Positions 1-6,504 are shown, counted from the first letter of the stretch. The stretch is DNA of 11,045 nt from Yinghuangia elevatio (GCF_040649515.1 NZ_JBEZFP010000210.1:1-11045); one strand, 5' to 3'. Notes: a model not told the origin generated them from the sequence alone. Translations and numbers: made by a program.

Positions 1-9
1 GCTGACGCG

Positions 10-45
10 GGGTGCGCGGGCGACGCGTGCGCAGGGTGCGCGGGG
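10..45. repeat. Short direct repeat GGGTGCGCGGG (two copies)
   Basis: The 11-mer GGGTGCGCGGG occurs at 10-20 and again at 34-44, separated by GC-rich sequence. It lies downstream of the lipoprotein gene (minus strand) and no gene was found in bases 1-115. It may be no more than chance in very GC-rich DNA. Confidence 0.3.
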
Positions 46-51
46 CGGTCG

Positions 52-71
52 GCCGGGTGCCCCCGCCCGGC
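52..71 (-). terminator. Possible weak terminator hairpin after the lipoprotein gene
   Basis: GCCGGG (52-57) and CCCGGC (66-71) form a 6-bp GC stem around an 8-base loop, 44 bases beyond the lipoprotein stop codon. There is no T tract, as is common in actinobacteria. The stem is short, so this is tentative. Confidence 0.3.
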
Positions 72-115
72 AGGCTTACGGAACCGCCCTGAACGGAGCC
101 GGGGGCGCGGCCGCG

Positions 116-838
116 TCACGCCTGGGCGGCCACCGCCTGGCGGGCCTGCTCCTGCGTGATCACCTGGTCGGCGGGCGGTGCGGCGACGTCGCACGGGACG
201 CCGTACCCGGTGACCTCGGACTCGACCCGGGCCGGGCCGTTCTCCTCCAACTGGCCCACCACGGCCGGGTCTCCCTTGGCCGCGACGTACACGGTCTTGC
301 GGGTCCCGTCGGCGTCGGTCCACGACAGCGGCACGGCCTTCTTGCCGTGGAAGTCGGTGACCTCGCCCTTCACCAGTCCGTCCGTCTTGCCGTCGAAGAA
401 GTCGGCGCTGTCCTGAGACCCTTCGTCGTCACCGACGACGTACTTCCCACCGACAGCGCGGTCGAAGGCGGCGACGGATGCCGGGTCGGTCGCGCCCGCC
501 TCGCGGGCGTAGAACATCCCGGGTGCCTTGACGTACGACTTCCCGCCCGTGCCGATGACTTCGGCGGAGACCCCGTCCACCTTCGTCGTGCCCTTCATCG
601 AACTCGTGTTGCCGTCAGGGGAGATCGCCATGCACGCCTGCGACTCCTGGGCGGCGCCCTGCTCGTCGGTTCCGGTGCCGGTCACCGCAACGGTGCGGTT
701 CTCCTTGGTGTGGGCGATCGCCTGTTCCGCGATCGCCTTCGGATCCATGTCGGCACGACTCTTCTCGTCGTCGCCGCAGGCCGACAACGGCAATGCGGCG
801 ACAACGACTCCTGCGACCAGAAAACGACGCGAACGCAC
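116..838 (-). CDS. Secreted lipoprotein, 240 residues (LppX/LprG-like class suspected)
   Basis: The protein starts at the GTG at 838-836 (V-R-S-R-R-F-L-V-A-G). A GGGAGG ribosome site lies four bases upstream, and the frame upstream of it does not look like coding sequence. The N-terminus is a typical lipoprotein signal: RSRR, a hydrophobic core, then the lipobox LSAC followed by GDDEKS. It should therefore be exported, lipidated on the cysteine at about residue 21 and held on the outer face of the membrane. The mature part has an AIAEQAIAHTKENRTVAVTG helix-strand segment, many short beta-like strands and two further cysteines that could form a disulfide. The size and pattern recall the small LppX/LprG-type actinobacterial lipoproteins, which carry lipids, but I see no diagnostic motif and do not assign a substrate. 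It appears to be transcribed alone. Confidence 0.85.
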   Translation of the reverse strand: MRSRRFLVAGVVVAALPLSACGDDEKSRADMDPKAIAEQAIAHTKENRTVAVTGTGTDEQGAAQESQACMAISPDGNTSSMKGTTKVDGVSAEVIGTGGKSYVKAPGMFYAREAGATDPASVAAFDRAVGGKYVVGDDEGSQDSADFFDGKTDGLVKGEVTDFHGKKAVPLSWTDADGTRKTVYVAAKGDPAVVGQLEENGPARVESEVTGYGVPCDVAAPPADQVITQEQARQAVAAQA

Positions 839-842
839 GGTA

Positions 843-848
843 CCTCCC
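843..848 (-). promoter_or_regulatory. Ribosome binding site that fixes the lipoprotein start
   Basis: GGGAGG on the minus strand lies four bases before the GTG at 838. It supports the signal-peptide start over the much longer upstream-open frame, which runs to 1342 without a credible start. Confidence 0.75.
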
Positions 849-857
849 GAAGAGTTG

Positions 858-871
858 GTGACGTGAGTCAC
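858..871. promoter_or_regulatory. Inverted repeat GTGAC-N4-GTCAC in the lipoprotein leader
   Basis: A 5-bp inverted repeat with a 4-base centre lies 20-33 bases upstream of the lipoprotein GTG. This is where a promoter or early leader would be. It could be a small operator, but arms of five bases are easily found by chance. Confidence 0.3.
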
Positions 872-895
872 GCGCTGCCCTACGGACGCGCAGCC

Positions 896-915
896 ATGCG
901 AAGGGTGCGTCGCAT
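896..915. promoter_or_regulatory. Inverted repeat ATGCGA-N8-TCGCAT upstream of the lipoprotein
   Basis: A perfect 6-bp inverted repeat with an 8-base centre lies 58-77 bases upstream of the lipoprotein start, in the 130-base gap (839-968) that must hold its promoter. I see no convincing -35/-10 pair. It may be an operator or a small hairpin. Confidence 0.35.
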
Positions 916-968
916 CCGCGCAATCCGGACAGTTGCGTGTACGTCGCGGCGCCCGCGCCCCGTACCCG

Positions 969-2303
969 TCAGCGCGGCATGTCGCGGGCGGCGGGGCCGC
1001 CGGCCGCATAGCGGTCGGCCGAGCTGGTCGTACGCGTGCCCGGACGGTTGTCGGTACGGCTGCCCGAGCGGCCGTCGGAGCGGTTGTCCGGGCGGTTGTC
1101 GCGGACACGGCGCAGCCGCTTGAGGTGGCGCGCGGCCCGGCTCTTGCTGCGGCGGGTGTGCTTGCTGGCGGCGAGCCGGGGCTCGACGCGTTTGTCGACG
1201 TCGAGCTCGTCGAGCATCTGGTCGACGCTGGCGAGCAGGGTCCCGTGCAGCTCCCAGGTGTCGGGCTCGTACTCGGTCTCGGCGCGCAGCAGATTGGCGG
1301 CGTGGTCGCGGTCGGCGCGGGCCTCGGAGAGCGCGGTGGCAAGCTGCGTCTCGGCCTCCTCGGCGCGCGCGGTGACCTCGGCGGTGATCATGCGGCCGAA
1401 GTTGCCGACGGCGTCGGCGAGATGGCGCAGGAGGTTGTCGAGGGCTTCGGCCACCTCGGCGGGATAGACGTTCTCGTACCGCCCGGACTCCTGGGTGAGG
1501 TCGGCCAGGCCGCGGCAGACGGACCGCATGGTCACGGTGCAGTGTTCGAGCGTGTCGAGGCCGCTGCGCAGCACGATCCCGGCGTGCAGGGCGTGCCGCG
1601 CCGCGCGCGGGTTGAGGCGCAGGCTCTCCTCGGCCTGGGCCAGGGCGCCGTCGACCTGGACGATGTCGCCGTCGAGGATGCGCGCCTCCTTCAGCCACGC
1701 GTCGGCGTGGTCGCGGGACGCTCCGCCGCGCAGTTCCCGGCCCATACGTTCGAGCAGGTTGCGGAGGCGGTTGCTGAGGTCTTCGATGGCCTCGCCGGCG
1801 GGCTGGACGAAGACGGGCGGGGCGTACACGAGGTTGAAGAGCATGCCGACGGCGACGCCGATCAGGGTCTCGCCGACGCGTCCCGCGGCGGTGGAGTGCG
1901 CGGCGTGGAGGCTGCCGACCCCGAGCACGAGCATCGCGCTGATCGCCACCTCTTCGACGAACGGGTCGACGCGGAGCAGGTGTCCGGCGACCAGCGACGC
2001 GAGGATGAGGCTGCCCAGGCTCCACCAGGTGAGGTCGACGAGTTCCACGAATCCCACGGCGATGAGCACGCCGAGCAGGACGCTGAACATCCGGCGGATG
2101 CCGGTGGTGAGCGTCGAATACAGCGTGACCTGGACGACGAGGAGCGCGGTGAGCGGCGCGAGCAGCGGCGCGGGGTTGCCGGACAGCCACTGGGCGACGA
2201 CGAACGCGAGCACGGCGGCGACCGTGCTGCGGAGGGTGCGCACCACGACGGGCTCGTTGCGCCGCTTGACCAGTCCGAGTACAGGTTCGGGAGCAATTGG
2301 CAT
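969..2303 (-). CDS. FUSC / aromatic acid exporter-like membrane protein, 444 residues
   Basis: This is an integral membrane protein with about six hydrophobic helices in the first 160 residues (roughly 26-40, 47-63, 73-88, 93-110, 117-131 and 144-160). A long hydrophilic, probably helical cytoplasmic domain follows. The order matches bacterial FUSC/ArAE proteins, whose better-studied members export aromatic acids; the substrate here is unknown. Landmarks include VVVRTLRSTVAA before helix 1, the PLLAPLTALLVVQVTL helix and the VGETLIGVAVGMLFNLVYAPP stretch (split over helix 6). The ATG at 2303 is preferred because GGGGAGG lies eight bases upstream of it; the in-frame GTG at 2312 would overlap that site. 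The last ~46 residues are an Arg/Asp/Asn/Gly-rich low-complexity tail with repeated DNR and GSR units. It lies downstream of a hairpin terminator, so it is probably its own transcription unit. Confidence 0.85.
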   Translation of the reverse strand: MPIAPEPVLGLVKRRNEPVVVRTLRSTVAAVLAFVVAQWLSGNPAPLLAPLTALLVVQVTLYSTLTTGIRRMFSVLLGVLIAVGFVELVDLTWWSLGSLILASLVAGHLLRVDPFVEEVAISAMLVLGVGSLHAAHSTAAGRVGETLIGVAVGMLFNLVYAPPVFVQPAGEAIEDLSNRLRNLLERMGRELRGGASRDHADAWLKEARILDGDIVQVDGALAQAEESLRLNPRAARHALHAGIVLRSGLDTLEHCTVTMRSVCRGLADLTQESGRYENVYPAEVAEALDNLLRHLADAVGNFGRMITAEVTARAEEAETQLATALSEARADRDHAANLLRAETEYEPDTWELHGTLLASVDQMLDELDVDKRVEPRLAASKHTRRSKSRAARHLKRLRRVRDNRPDNRSDGRSGSRTDNRPGTRTTSSADRYAAGGPAARDMPR

Positions 2304-2310
2304 AAAAGGC

Positions 2311-2318
2311 ACCTCCCC
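2311..2318 (-). promoter_or_regulatory. Ribosome binding site deciding the membrane-protein start
   Basis: GGGGAGGT on the minus strand overlaps the GTG at 2312 and lies eight bases before the ATG at 2303. That favours the ATG. Confidence 0.7.
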
Positions 2319-2438
2319 GCTCTGCGGACGCCGAACCGGAAATGTCGATCACGCGGAGCAAGCGGGTCATCGAGTGCGGCCGGTCGGCCCGTCAGACCTG
2401 CCAGTGCAATCAGGCCGATCAGGCCGGTCTGGCCCGGC

Positions 2439-2478
2439 GACCGGAACGCCCGGCGTTGGATCCGCCGGCGTTCCGGTC
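2439..2478 (-). terminator. Strong hairpin terminator after the surface-protein gene
   Basis: GACCGGAACGCC (2439-2450) is perfectly complementary to GGCGTTCCGGTC (2467-2478). After a one-base bulge the stem continues with GGCG (2452-2455) paired to CGCC (2463-2466), leaving a 7-base loop. It begins 13 bases beyond the surface-protein stop codon. There is no T run, as in many actinobacterial terminators. It also insulates the downstream membrane-protein gene. Confidence 0.75.
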
Positions 2479-2491
2479 CCCCGGCGGCCCG

Positions 2492-4015
2492 TCAGTCATT
2501 GGAGCGGCGGCGCGTGGTCCACCGGACCATGGCCCCGCCCACCAGGATGAACGCCCCGCCCGCGACGGCCAGTTCAACCGTGTGCTCGGGGCCGGTGGCG
2601 GCGATCCTCGGCGGCATCGGGCGGGGCTGTGGCGCAGGCGGCGTCGGCTTCACCAGGTGGGCGGGCACGGGCTTCGCCGTGTGCGTGTGCACTGGCTTGG
2701 ACGCGGGCTTGGGCTTCGCCGAGTGCGTATGCGTGTGCGTTGGCTTGGGCGTGGGCCTCGGAGCCGCGACCGCGGACACCCGGACGGTCTCCTGGACCGT
2801 GCGCCCCTGCGCGTCGCGGCCCTGGTACGTGAACGTGTCCGGCCCGCCGTAGCCCTTCTCCGGCGTGTAGACGAGGCCACCGTGCGGATCGCGGACGACC
2901 GTGCCGTGCGCGGGCGGCGCGACGACGTCGACGGGGTGGTCCTTGTCGACCTGCGGGGGCACCGGGATGTGGATCGGCTGCCCTGGCCCCGGCGCCTCGA
3001 AGACCGGCCGCTCCGCGATCGTCTCCACCTGGCAGCTCAGCGCGAAATCGACGCCCGTCGCGTCGTCGTCGCGGGCATCGGCGGGCTTCTGGGTCGTCGT
3101 CGCGGTGTACCCGGCCGGCACGTCGATCGCCACGCGGTACTGCGCCTTGCCGACCGCGTCGAACGCGTACGTGCCGTCGGCGTTCATCGTCGTCGTGACC
3201 GGCGCGCCCTCGGCGTCAAGCACAGGCGTGCCATCCTGCCGAAGCAGGCGTACGGCCGTCTCGTCCGGGAGGCCGCAGCCCGCCGACGTGATCCGCCCCG
3301 CCACCGTGGTGGTCGAAGTGGCGACCCACAGCTGGTAGATCGGGATCCCGGTCTGCACCGAGAAGACCAGGCGCAGGCTCTTGACGGGCTTGGTCGGTCG
3401 CAGCCAGCCGGTCGCTCCGGAGGTGTCCGAACCGCTGCCGACGAGATCCGCGTTGGGCTCGTCCCACGTCGGTACGTCGGTGAACGGGCCGCCTCCCGTG
3501 CAGGTCGAGGGCCTTGGCGTGCCGTCGCAGTAGTTGAAGGCGCCCTGAAAGCCGAGTTCGGCCGGAGTGAGGTCGACGCCGTCGGGGCCGGTCGCGTAGA
3601 TGTGCACGTGGTCGGCGTCGACGTCGCCGAGCGCGAAGCCCCACGTCCCGGCCGGGGGCGCGGTGTCGAAGGTGATCGTCGTCGTGGACGGCGTAGCCCC
3701 GGCCGCGGTGCGCAGGGCGAGGTACGGGCGCCCGCGCGGCCCGCCGTACGCCTGGCCGAACGGCGTCGAGGGGTTCAGGAACGCGCTCTGCCCGGACGCG
3801 ACCAGCGGCGAAGTGCTGTCCGTGGTCACCGCCGCGTTCGGCAGGCCGACACCGGGGAACGACAACGAGCCGGTCGGCGCGGGCAACGTCCAGTCGCCGT
3901 AGGCTCCGCCCGCCGCGAACGCGGGTGCGGCGACGAGCGGAACGGCCGTCATGGCGGCTACGGCGGCCACGGAGAGGCGGAGTGTCCATGGCAGTGCAGA
4001 GGAAGGCATGCGCAT
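2492..4015 (-). CDS. Sortase-anchored surface protein with Ig-like domains and His/Thr/Lys/Pro stalk
   Basis: This 507-residue protein begins with a Sec signal peptide (LRLSVAAVAAMTAVPLVAA, cleavage likely after AFA at 34). Residues 35-235 are a Thr/Gly/Pro-rich beta-type region with a probable C163-C172 disulfide. Residues 236-330 resemble an SdrD/CnaB-like repeat (VAGRITSAGCG ... NADGTYAFDAV ... YRVAIDVPAGYTA). Residues 338-415 match the Ig/cadherin-like fold of large adhesins (PPAHGTVVRDPHGGLVYTP, GPDTFTYQGRD). Then comes a stalk of Pro/Lys with THTHTH and HTHT runs (417-470). The C-terminus has IAATG (471-475), a hydrophobic helix and RRRSND: a sorting signal close to the LAXTG used by class E sortases. 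The protein should be covalently attached to the cell wall. The ATG at 4015 is used; the ATG at 4009 is equally possible because no strong ribosome site is visible. No sortase gene is in the window. Confidence 0.8.
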   Translation of the reverse strand: MRMPSSALPWTLRLSVAAVAAMTAVPLVAAPAFAAGGAYGDWTLPAPTGSLSFPGVGLPNAAVTTDSTSPLVASGQSAFLNPSTPFGQAYGGPRGRPYLALRTAAGATPSTTTITFDTAPPAGTWGFALGDVDADHVHIYATGPDGVDLTPAELGFQGAFNYCDGTPRPSTCTGGGPFTDVPTWDEPNADLVGSGSDTSGATGWLRPTKPVKSLRLVFSVQTGIPIYQLWVATSTTTVAGRITSAGCGLPDETAVRLLRQDGTPVLDAEGAPVTTTMNADGTYAFDAVGKAQYRVAIDVPAGYTATTTQKPADARDDDATGVDFALSCQVETIAERPVFEAPGPGQPIHIPVPPQVDKDHPVDVVAPPAHGTVVRDPHGGLVYTPEKGYGGPDTFTYQGRDAQGRTVQETVRVSAVAAPRPTPKPTHTHTHSAKPKPASKPVHTHTAKPVPAHLVKPTPPAPQPRPMPPRIAATGPEHTVELAVAGGAFILVGGAMVRWTTRRRSND

Positions 4016-4032
4016 GCGACCGGGTCCCAGTC

Positions 4033-4061
4033 ATCTCATCGGATGTGTCCTGGTGAGGCAA
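4033..4061 (-). promoter_or_regulatory. Weak candidate promoter of the surface-protein gene
   Basis: On the minus strand TTGCCT (4056-4061) and TGAGAT (4033-4038) are separated by 17 bases, just upstream of the ATG at 4015. The -10 match is poor and the leader would be very short, so this is a guess. The rest of 4062-4196 shows nothing I recognise. Confidence 0.25.
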
Positions 4062-4196
4062 CCCGCCGCGGCGCATCCCGAATCGCGCCGGCCCCGGCAT
4101 CACCCGCACGCCGAGGGGAAATTCGCCCCGAACGGGCCAGCCGCACAAGGGCGTCGGCCGTCGCGGAACGATCCCGGTCGGCGGTGACCGGTCCAC

Positions 4197-4246
4197 CGTC
4201 GGCGCTCGGCGGTAGCCGGTCCCCCGCTACCGCCCGAGCGCCGACG
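4197..4246 (-). terminator. Long hairpin terminator after the LLM oxidoreductase gene
   Basis: The arms 4197-4216 and 4226-4246 pair over 20 bp with a single extra base in the right arm; the loop is the nine bases 4217-4225. The outer part is CGTCGGCGCTCGG against CCGAGCGCCGACG, and the inner part is CGGTAGC against GCTACCG. It starts 40 bases beyond the LLM stop codon. No T tract is present. This is one of the most stable hairpins in the window. Confidence 0.8.
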
Positions 4247-4259
4247 GCCGACCGCAGCC

Positions 4260-4281
4260 GCTCCGACGCCGCTCCGACGCC
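4260..4281. repeat. Tandem 11-mer CTCCGACGCCG, two copies
   Basis: Two adjacent copies of CTCCGACGCCG lie between the LLM stop codon and its terminator hairpin. Probably slippage in GC-rich non-coding DNA. Confidence 0.5.
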
Positions 4282-4286
4282 GCCGT

Positions 4287-5207
4287 CTAGCCGAGCAGCA
4301 CGGGTGCCAGGCGGCGCCACTCCTCCCGGGGCAGCCCGGTCGCACCCGGCGCGGCCGGGAGGATGTGGACCGCGACCTGGTCCGCGCCCGCCGCGAGGTG
4401 CTCGTGCACGCGCGCGGCCACCGTCTCCTCGTCGCCCCACGCCACGATCGCGTCGACCAGCCGGTCGCTGCCGCCGTCGGCCAGGTCCTCGTCGGTGAAG
4501 CCGAGGCGCTTGAGGCTGTTCCGGTAGTTCGCGAGCCCGAGGTACAGGCCCATGGCCTCCCGCGCGATGCCGCGCGCGGTCGCCGGGTCGGCCTCCAGGA
4601 TGACCTTCTGCTCGGGCGCCAAGTAGGGGTCGTCGCCGAGCAGGGCACGCGCCTCGGCGGTGTGCGCGGGCGTGGTGAAGTACGGGTGCGCCCCCGCGCT
4701 GCGCTCGGCGGCCAGGCGCAGCATCTTCGGGCCGAGCGCGGCGAGCACCCGGCGGTCCTCGCCGATGCCGGCGGCATCCAGCGCGTCGAGGTACGCCCGC
4801 ATGGCGGCCAGCGGGGGCACGAACTCCTCCCCTTCCTGCCGCATGAACTCCTCGTGGCTGACGCCCAGTCCGAGGATGAAGCGGTCGGGGTCGGTCTTGT
4901 CCAGCGCGGCAAGCCCGGCGAGGGTGTCCTCGATCGGGAACATGCGGATGTTGAGGATGCCGGACGCGAACGTGAGGCGCGACGTGGCCGCAAGTACCTT
5001 CTCGGCGTTCTCGAACAGGTGGCCGGGGAACGCGCCGCCGATCCACAGCGTGGCGTAGCCCAGTTCCTCCGCCTCGGCCGCCGCGCCGGCCACGTCGGAT
5101 TCCGCGCCGAAGCGGTCGAAGCGCTCCCACAGGCCGATCTGCCCCGCGTGCTGCGCTGCCGCCGCGCCCTCCGACGTGTTGCCGGCCGTGTTGTCCGCCA
5201 TGCTCAT
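4287..5207 (-). CDS. LLM-class F420-dependent oxidoreductase, 306 residues (TIGR03620-like)
   Basis: This is a luciferase-like (alpha/beta barrel) enzyme of the kind that uses coenzyme F420 in actinobacteria. Seen in the sequence: the first strand and helix IGLWERFDRFG followed by AAEAEELGYATLWIGGAFPG, the strand LTFASGILNIRMF, and the strand-turn DPDRFILGLGVSHEEF, where this family binds the cofactor. Near the end are a GDEETVAARVHEHLAAGADQ helix and VAVHILP. The length and layout fit the TIGR03620 (MSMEG_4141) group; the substrate is not known. The ATG at 5207 has GGGAGG four bases upstream; the ATG at 5201, two codons later, has a spacing of ten and is a fair alternative. The gene lies 179 bases downstream of the flavoprotein gene on the same strand. 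The two could be co-transcribed, but the gap also allows a separate promoter. Confidence 0.8.
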   Translation of the reverse strand: MSMADNTAGNTSEGAAAAQHAGQIGLWERFDRFGAESDVAGAAAEAEELGYATLWIGGAFPGHLFENAEKVLAATSRLTFASGILNIRMFPIEDTLAGLAALDKTDPDRFILGLGVSHEEFMRQEGEEFVPPLAAMRAYLDALDAAGIGEDRRVLAALGPKMLRLAAERSAGAHPYFTTPAHTAEARALLGDDPYLAPEQKVILEADPATARGIAREAMGLYLGLANYRNSLKRLGFTDEDLADGGSDRLVDAIVAWGDEETVAARVHEHLAAGADQVAVHILPAAPGATGLPREEWRRLAPVLLG

Positions 5208-5299
5208 CCCGCCTCCCGATCAATGTGCCGAACGTCCGCGAGGCTACTCGGAGCCGGTGAACAGGATCGGAACGCATCCGCCCCCGCTCCCCGGATCTC

Positions 5300-5311
5300 G
5301 CTCCGCGGAGC
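5300..5311. repeat. Perfect 12-bp palindrome GCTCCGCGGAGC
   Basis: A fully symmetric 12-mer lies between the flavoprotein stop (5387) and the LLM start (5207). Imperfect outer arms (GGAT / ATCC) could extend it into a hairpin. It may act as a weak terminator for the flavoprotein or as a protein-binding site. Confidence 0.35.
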
Positions 5312-5313
5312 TC

Positions 5314-5340
5314 GCATCCCGGATCCCGGATCCCGCATCC
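5314..5340. repeat. Tandem 7-mers ATCCCGG/C
   Basis: GC followed by three copies of ATCCCG(G/C) and a final ATCC: a short tandem array in the gap before the LLM gene. No function is evident; replication slippage would explain it. Confidence 0.5.
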
Positions 5341-5386
5341 GCTCGAAAGCCGCGCAACTCGGCCGGCCCCCGGTGCCGCCCCGCCG

Positions 5387-6436
5387 TCACTCCGCGAACA
5401 TCTGCGCCCGCCCGATCGACGCGGCCGCCTCGCCGCCTGCCGCCACCGAACTCAGCACGCTTTGGCCCATCGGGACGATCAGGTCGCCCGCCGCGTACAG
5501 CCCCGGGATGTTGGTGCGCCGCTCCCCGTCCACCGTCACGAAGCCGCCCTTGTCGACCGCGAGCCCCAGGGTCTCGGCGAGCCGCGACACCAACGGCACC
5601 GGCTTCTGCTCAAGATGCCAGACGAGCGTCTGGCGGTCGACGGTGCGCCCGTCGTCGAGTTCGACCGTGTGCAGCGATCCGTCCCGGTGCCGCAGGCCGG
5701 TCACACGCGCCTCGATGAGCTCGTTGCCCGCCGCCTTGTACGCGGCCCGCACCTCGTCGATCCGCGGCATGTCCGGCGGCACGATGCCGAGGATGTCGCC
5801 GGACCACGCCCGGAACGCCCTGGCCGTCATGATCGCGTGGTCCGGGTCGTGGGCGACGATCCCCCAGGTGCGGTCCCGGTTCTCCCAGCCGACGCAGAAC
5901 GGGCAGTGGATGACGCTTTGCGCCCAGCACTCGGCGAAGCCCGGAATGTCCGGGTGCTCGTCCACGACGCCGGTGGCGAGGATGACGTCGCGCGCCCACA
6001 GCGTGCCGCGTCGCGTGCCCGGCCGGTCCCCGGCCTCACCCGCGATTCGGTCCGCCGCGCCGGGCTGAGCGATCTCGACGAGGAAGCCGCCCCCGGGGTC
6101 CACCGACACATCGGTGACGTCCGCCTCGCGGCGTACCGCCAGGCCGTAGCGGTCGAGATCCGTCCAGGCGGCACTGCGCACCTCGGCAGGCGTGCTCGTG
6201 TCGAGGCCGATGAGGCCGTGGGCGCCGTGGGAGGCGGCGTTGCGCGGCGGCGCGGCCGACTCGACGACGACGCTGCGCTGCATCATCCGCGTCGCGGCGA
6301 TCGCGGCGCTGAGGCCCGCCGGGCCCCCGCCGATGATCGCGATGTCGTAGTGCGCTTCCGGCTTCGACTGATTCGCCTGCTCCGGCTGATTCGGCTGTTC
6401 CGACTGCTTCGGCCGCTCCGGCCTGGGAGTCGTCAT
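5387..6436 (-). CDS. FAD-dependent thioredoxin-reductase-like oxidoreductase (dithiol-oxidase type), 349 residues
   Basis: This flavoprotein has the fold of low-molecular-weight thioredoxin reductases. Visible features: a FAD-binding strand and turn YDIAIIGGGPAGLSAA at 30-44 (GGGPAG 36-41); DVILATGVVDEHPDIPGF at 150-167; a redox pair HCPFC at 177-181; and the C-terminal FAD motif GLYAAGDLIVPMGQS at 312-326. After the CxxC, where reductases have a GxGxxA NADPH motif, it reads WGIVAHDPDHAIMTA, so the glycines are gone. Relatives such as GliT and HlmI oxidise dithiols to disulfides with O2 and do not need NADPH. That is my preferred class; the substrate is unknown. The first 28 residues are a Gln/Pro/Glu/Asn-rich tail absent from typical members. 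The ATG at 6436 is chosen because GAAGGAG lies six bases upstream. It is divergent from a TetR gene and probably repressed by it. Confidence 0.8.
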   Translation of the reverse strand: MTTPRPERPKQSEQPNQPEQANQSKPEAHYDIAIIGGGPAGLSAAIAATRMMQRSVVVESAAPPRNAASHGAHGLIGLDTSTPAEVRSAAWTDLDRYGLAVRREADVTDVSVDPGGGFLVEIAQPGAADRIAGEAGDRPGTRRGTLWARDVILATGVVDEHPDIPGFAECWAQSVIHCPFCVGWENRDRTWGIVAHDPDHAIMTARAFRAWSGDILGIVPPDMPRIDEVRAAYKAAGNELIEARVTGLRHRDGSLHTVELDDGRTVDRQTLVWHLEQKPVPLVSRLAETLGLAVDKGGFVTVDGERRTNIPGLYAAGDLIVPMGQSVLSSVAAGGEAAASIGRAQMFAE

Positions 6437-6442
6437 GGTGCT

Positions 6443-6449
6443 CTCCTTC
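6443..6449 (-). promoter_or_regulatory. Ribosome binding site of the flavoprotein gene
   Basis: GAAGGAG on the minus strand lies six bases before the ATG at 6436. It decides this start over the upstream in-frame ATG at 6475, which would fall inside operator 1. Confidence 0.75.
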
Positions 6450-6467
6450 GTCTGCCGCGCCCGACGT

Positions 6468-6482
6468 ATGACCACTGGTCAT
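6468..6482. promoter_or_regulatory. Operator 1, ATGAC-CACTG-GTCAT
   Basis: First of three copies of ATGAC-N5-GTCAT. This one is the most symmetric: ATGACCA and TGGTCAT flank a single central base. It lies in the early leader of the flavoprotein transcript and at the possible -35 of the TetR gene (TGGTCA, 6476-6481). Probable binding site of the adjacent TetR. Confidence 0.75.
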
Positions 6483-6504
6483 TCAACTGACCAAGAGTCA
6501 TACT
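6476..6504 (+). promoter_or_regulatory. Possible tetR promoter
   Basis: TGGTCA (6476-6481) and CATACT (6499-6504) are separated by 17 bases. Both boxes match consensus only partly. If real, the -35 lies in operator 1 and operator 2 covers the spacer, so the regulator would repress itself. Confidence 0.4.
6487..6501. promoter_or_regulatory. Operator 2, CTGAC-CAAGA-GTCAT
   Basis: Second copy of the ATGAC-N5-GTCAT pattern, with one arm base changed. It begins exactly 19 bases after operator 1 and covers the likely transcription start of the flavoprotein. Confidence 0.6.

Noticed and set aside
839..1342. Upstream extension of the lipoprotein reading frame
   Set aside because: It runs through the promoter gap and into the FUSC gene; the signal peptide and ribosome site place the start at 838.
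2415..2442. Short repeats ATCAGGCCG x2 and GGCC-rich symmetry upstream of the FUSC gene
   Set aside because: Too short and too GC-rich to separate from chance; no operator form.
2676..2760. Repeated GTGTGCGTGTGC-like DNA that could suggest a non-coding repeat array
   Set aside because: It is in frame and simply encodes the His/Thr stalk of the surface protein.
933..2852. Plus-strand open frame of 639 codons opposite the FUSC gene
   Set aside because: Low-complexity Glu/Asp/Gly/Arg/His translation with no recognisable domain; it covers two minus-strand genes and the gap between them.
2342..4498. Plus-strand open frame of 718 codons opposite the surface-protein gene
   Set aside because: Its translation is Arg/Gly/Pro-rich without motifs, runs across a terminator hairpin and lies opposite a convincing minus-strand protein. 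Long antisense frames are common in DNA with a GC-rich third codon position.
4365..6068. Plus-strand open frame of 567 codons opposite the LLM and flavoprotein genes
   Set aside because: Antisense shadow; the minus-strand frames carry clear family motifs.
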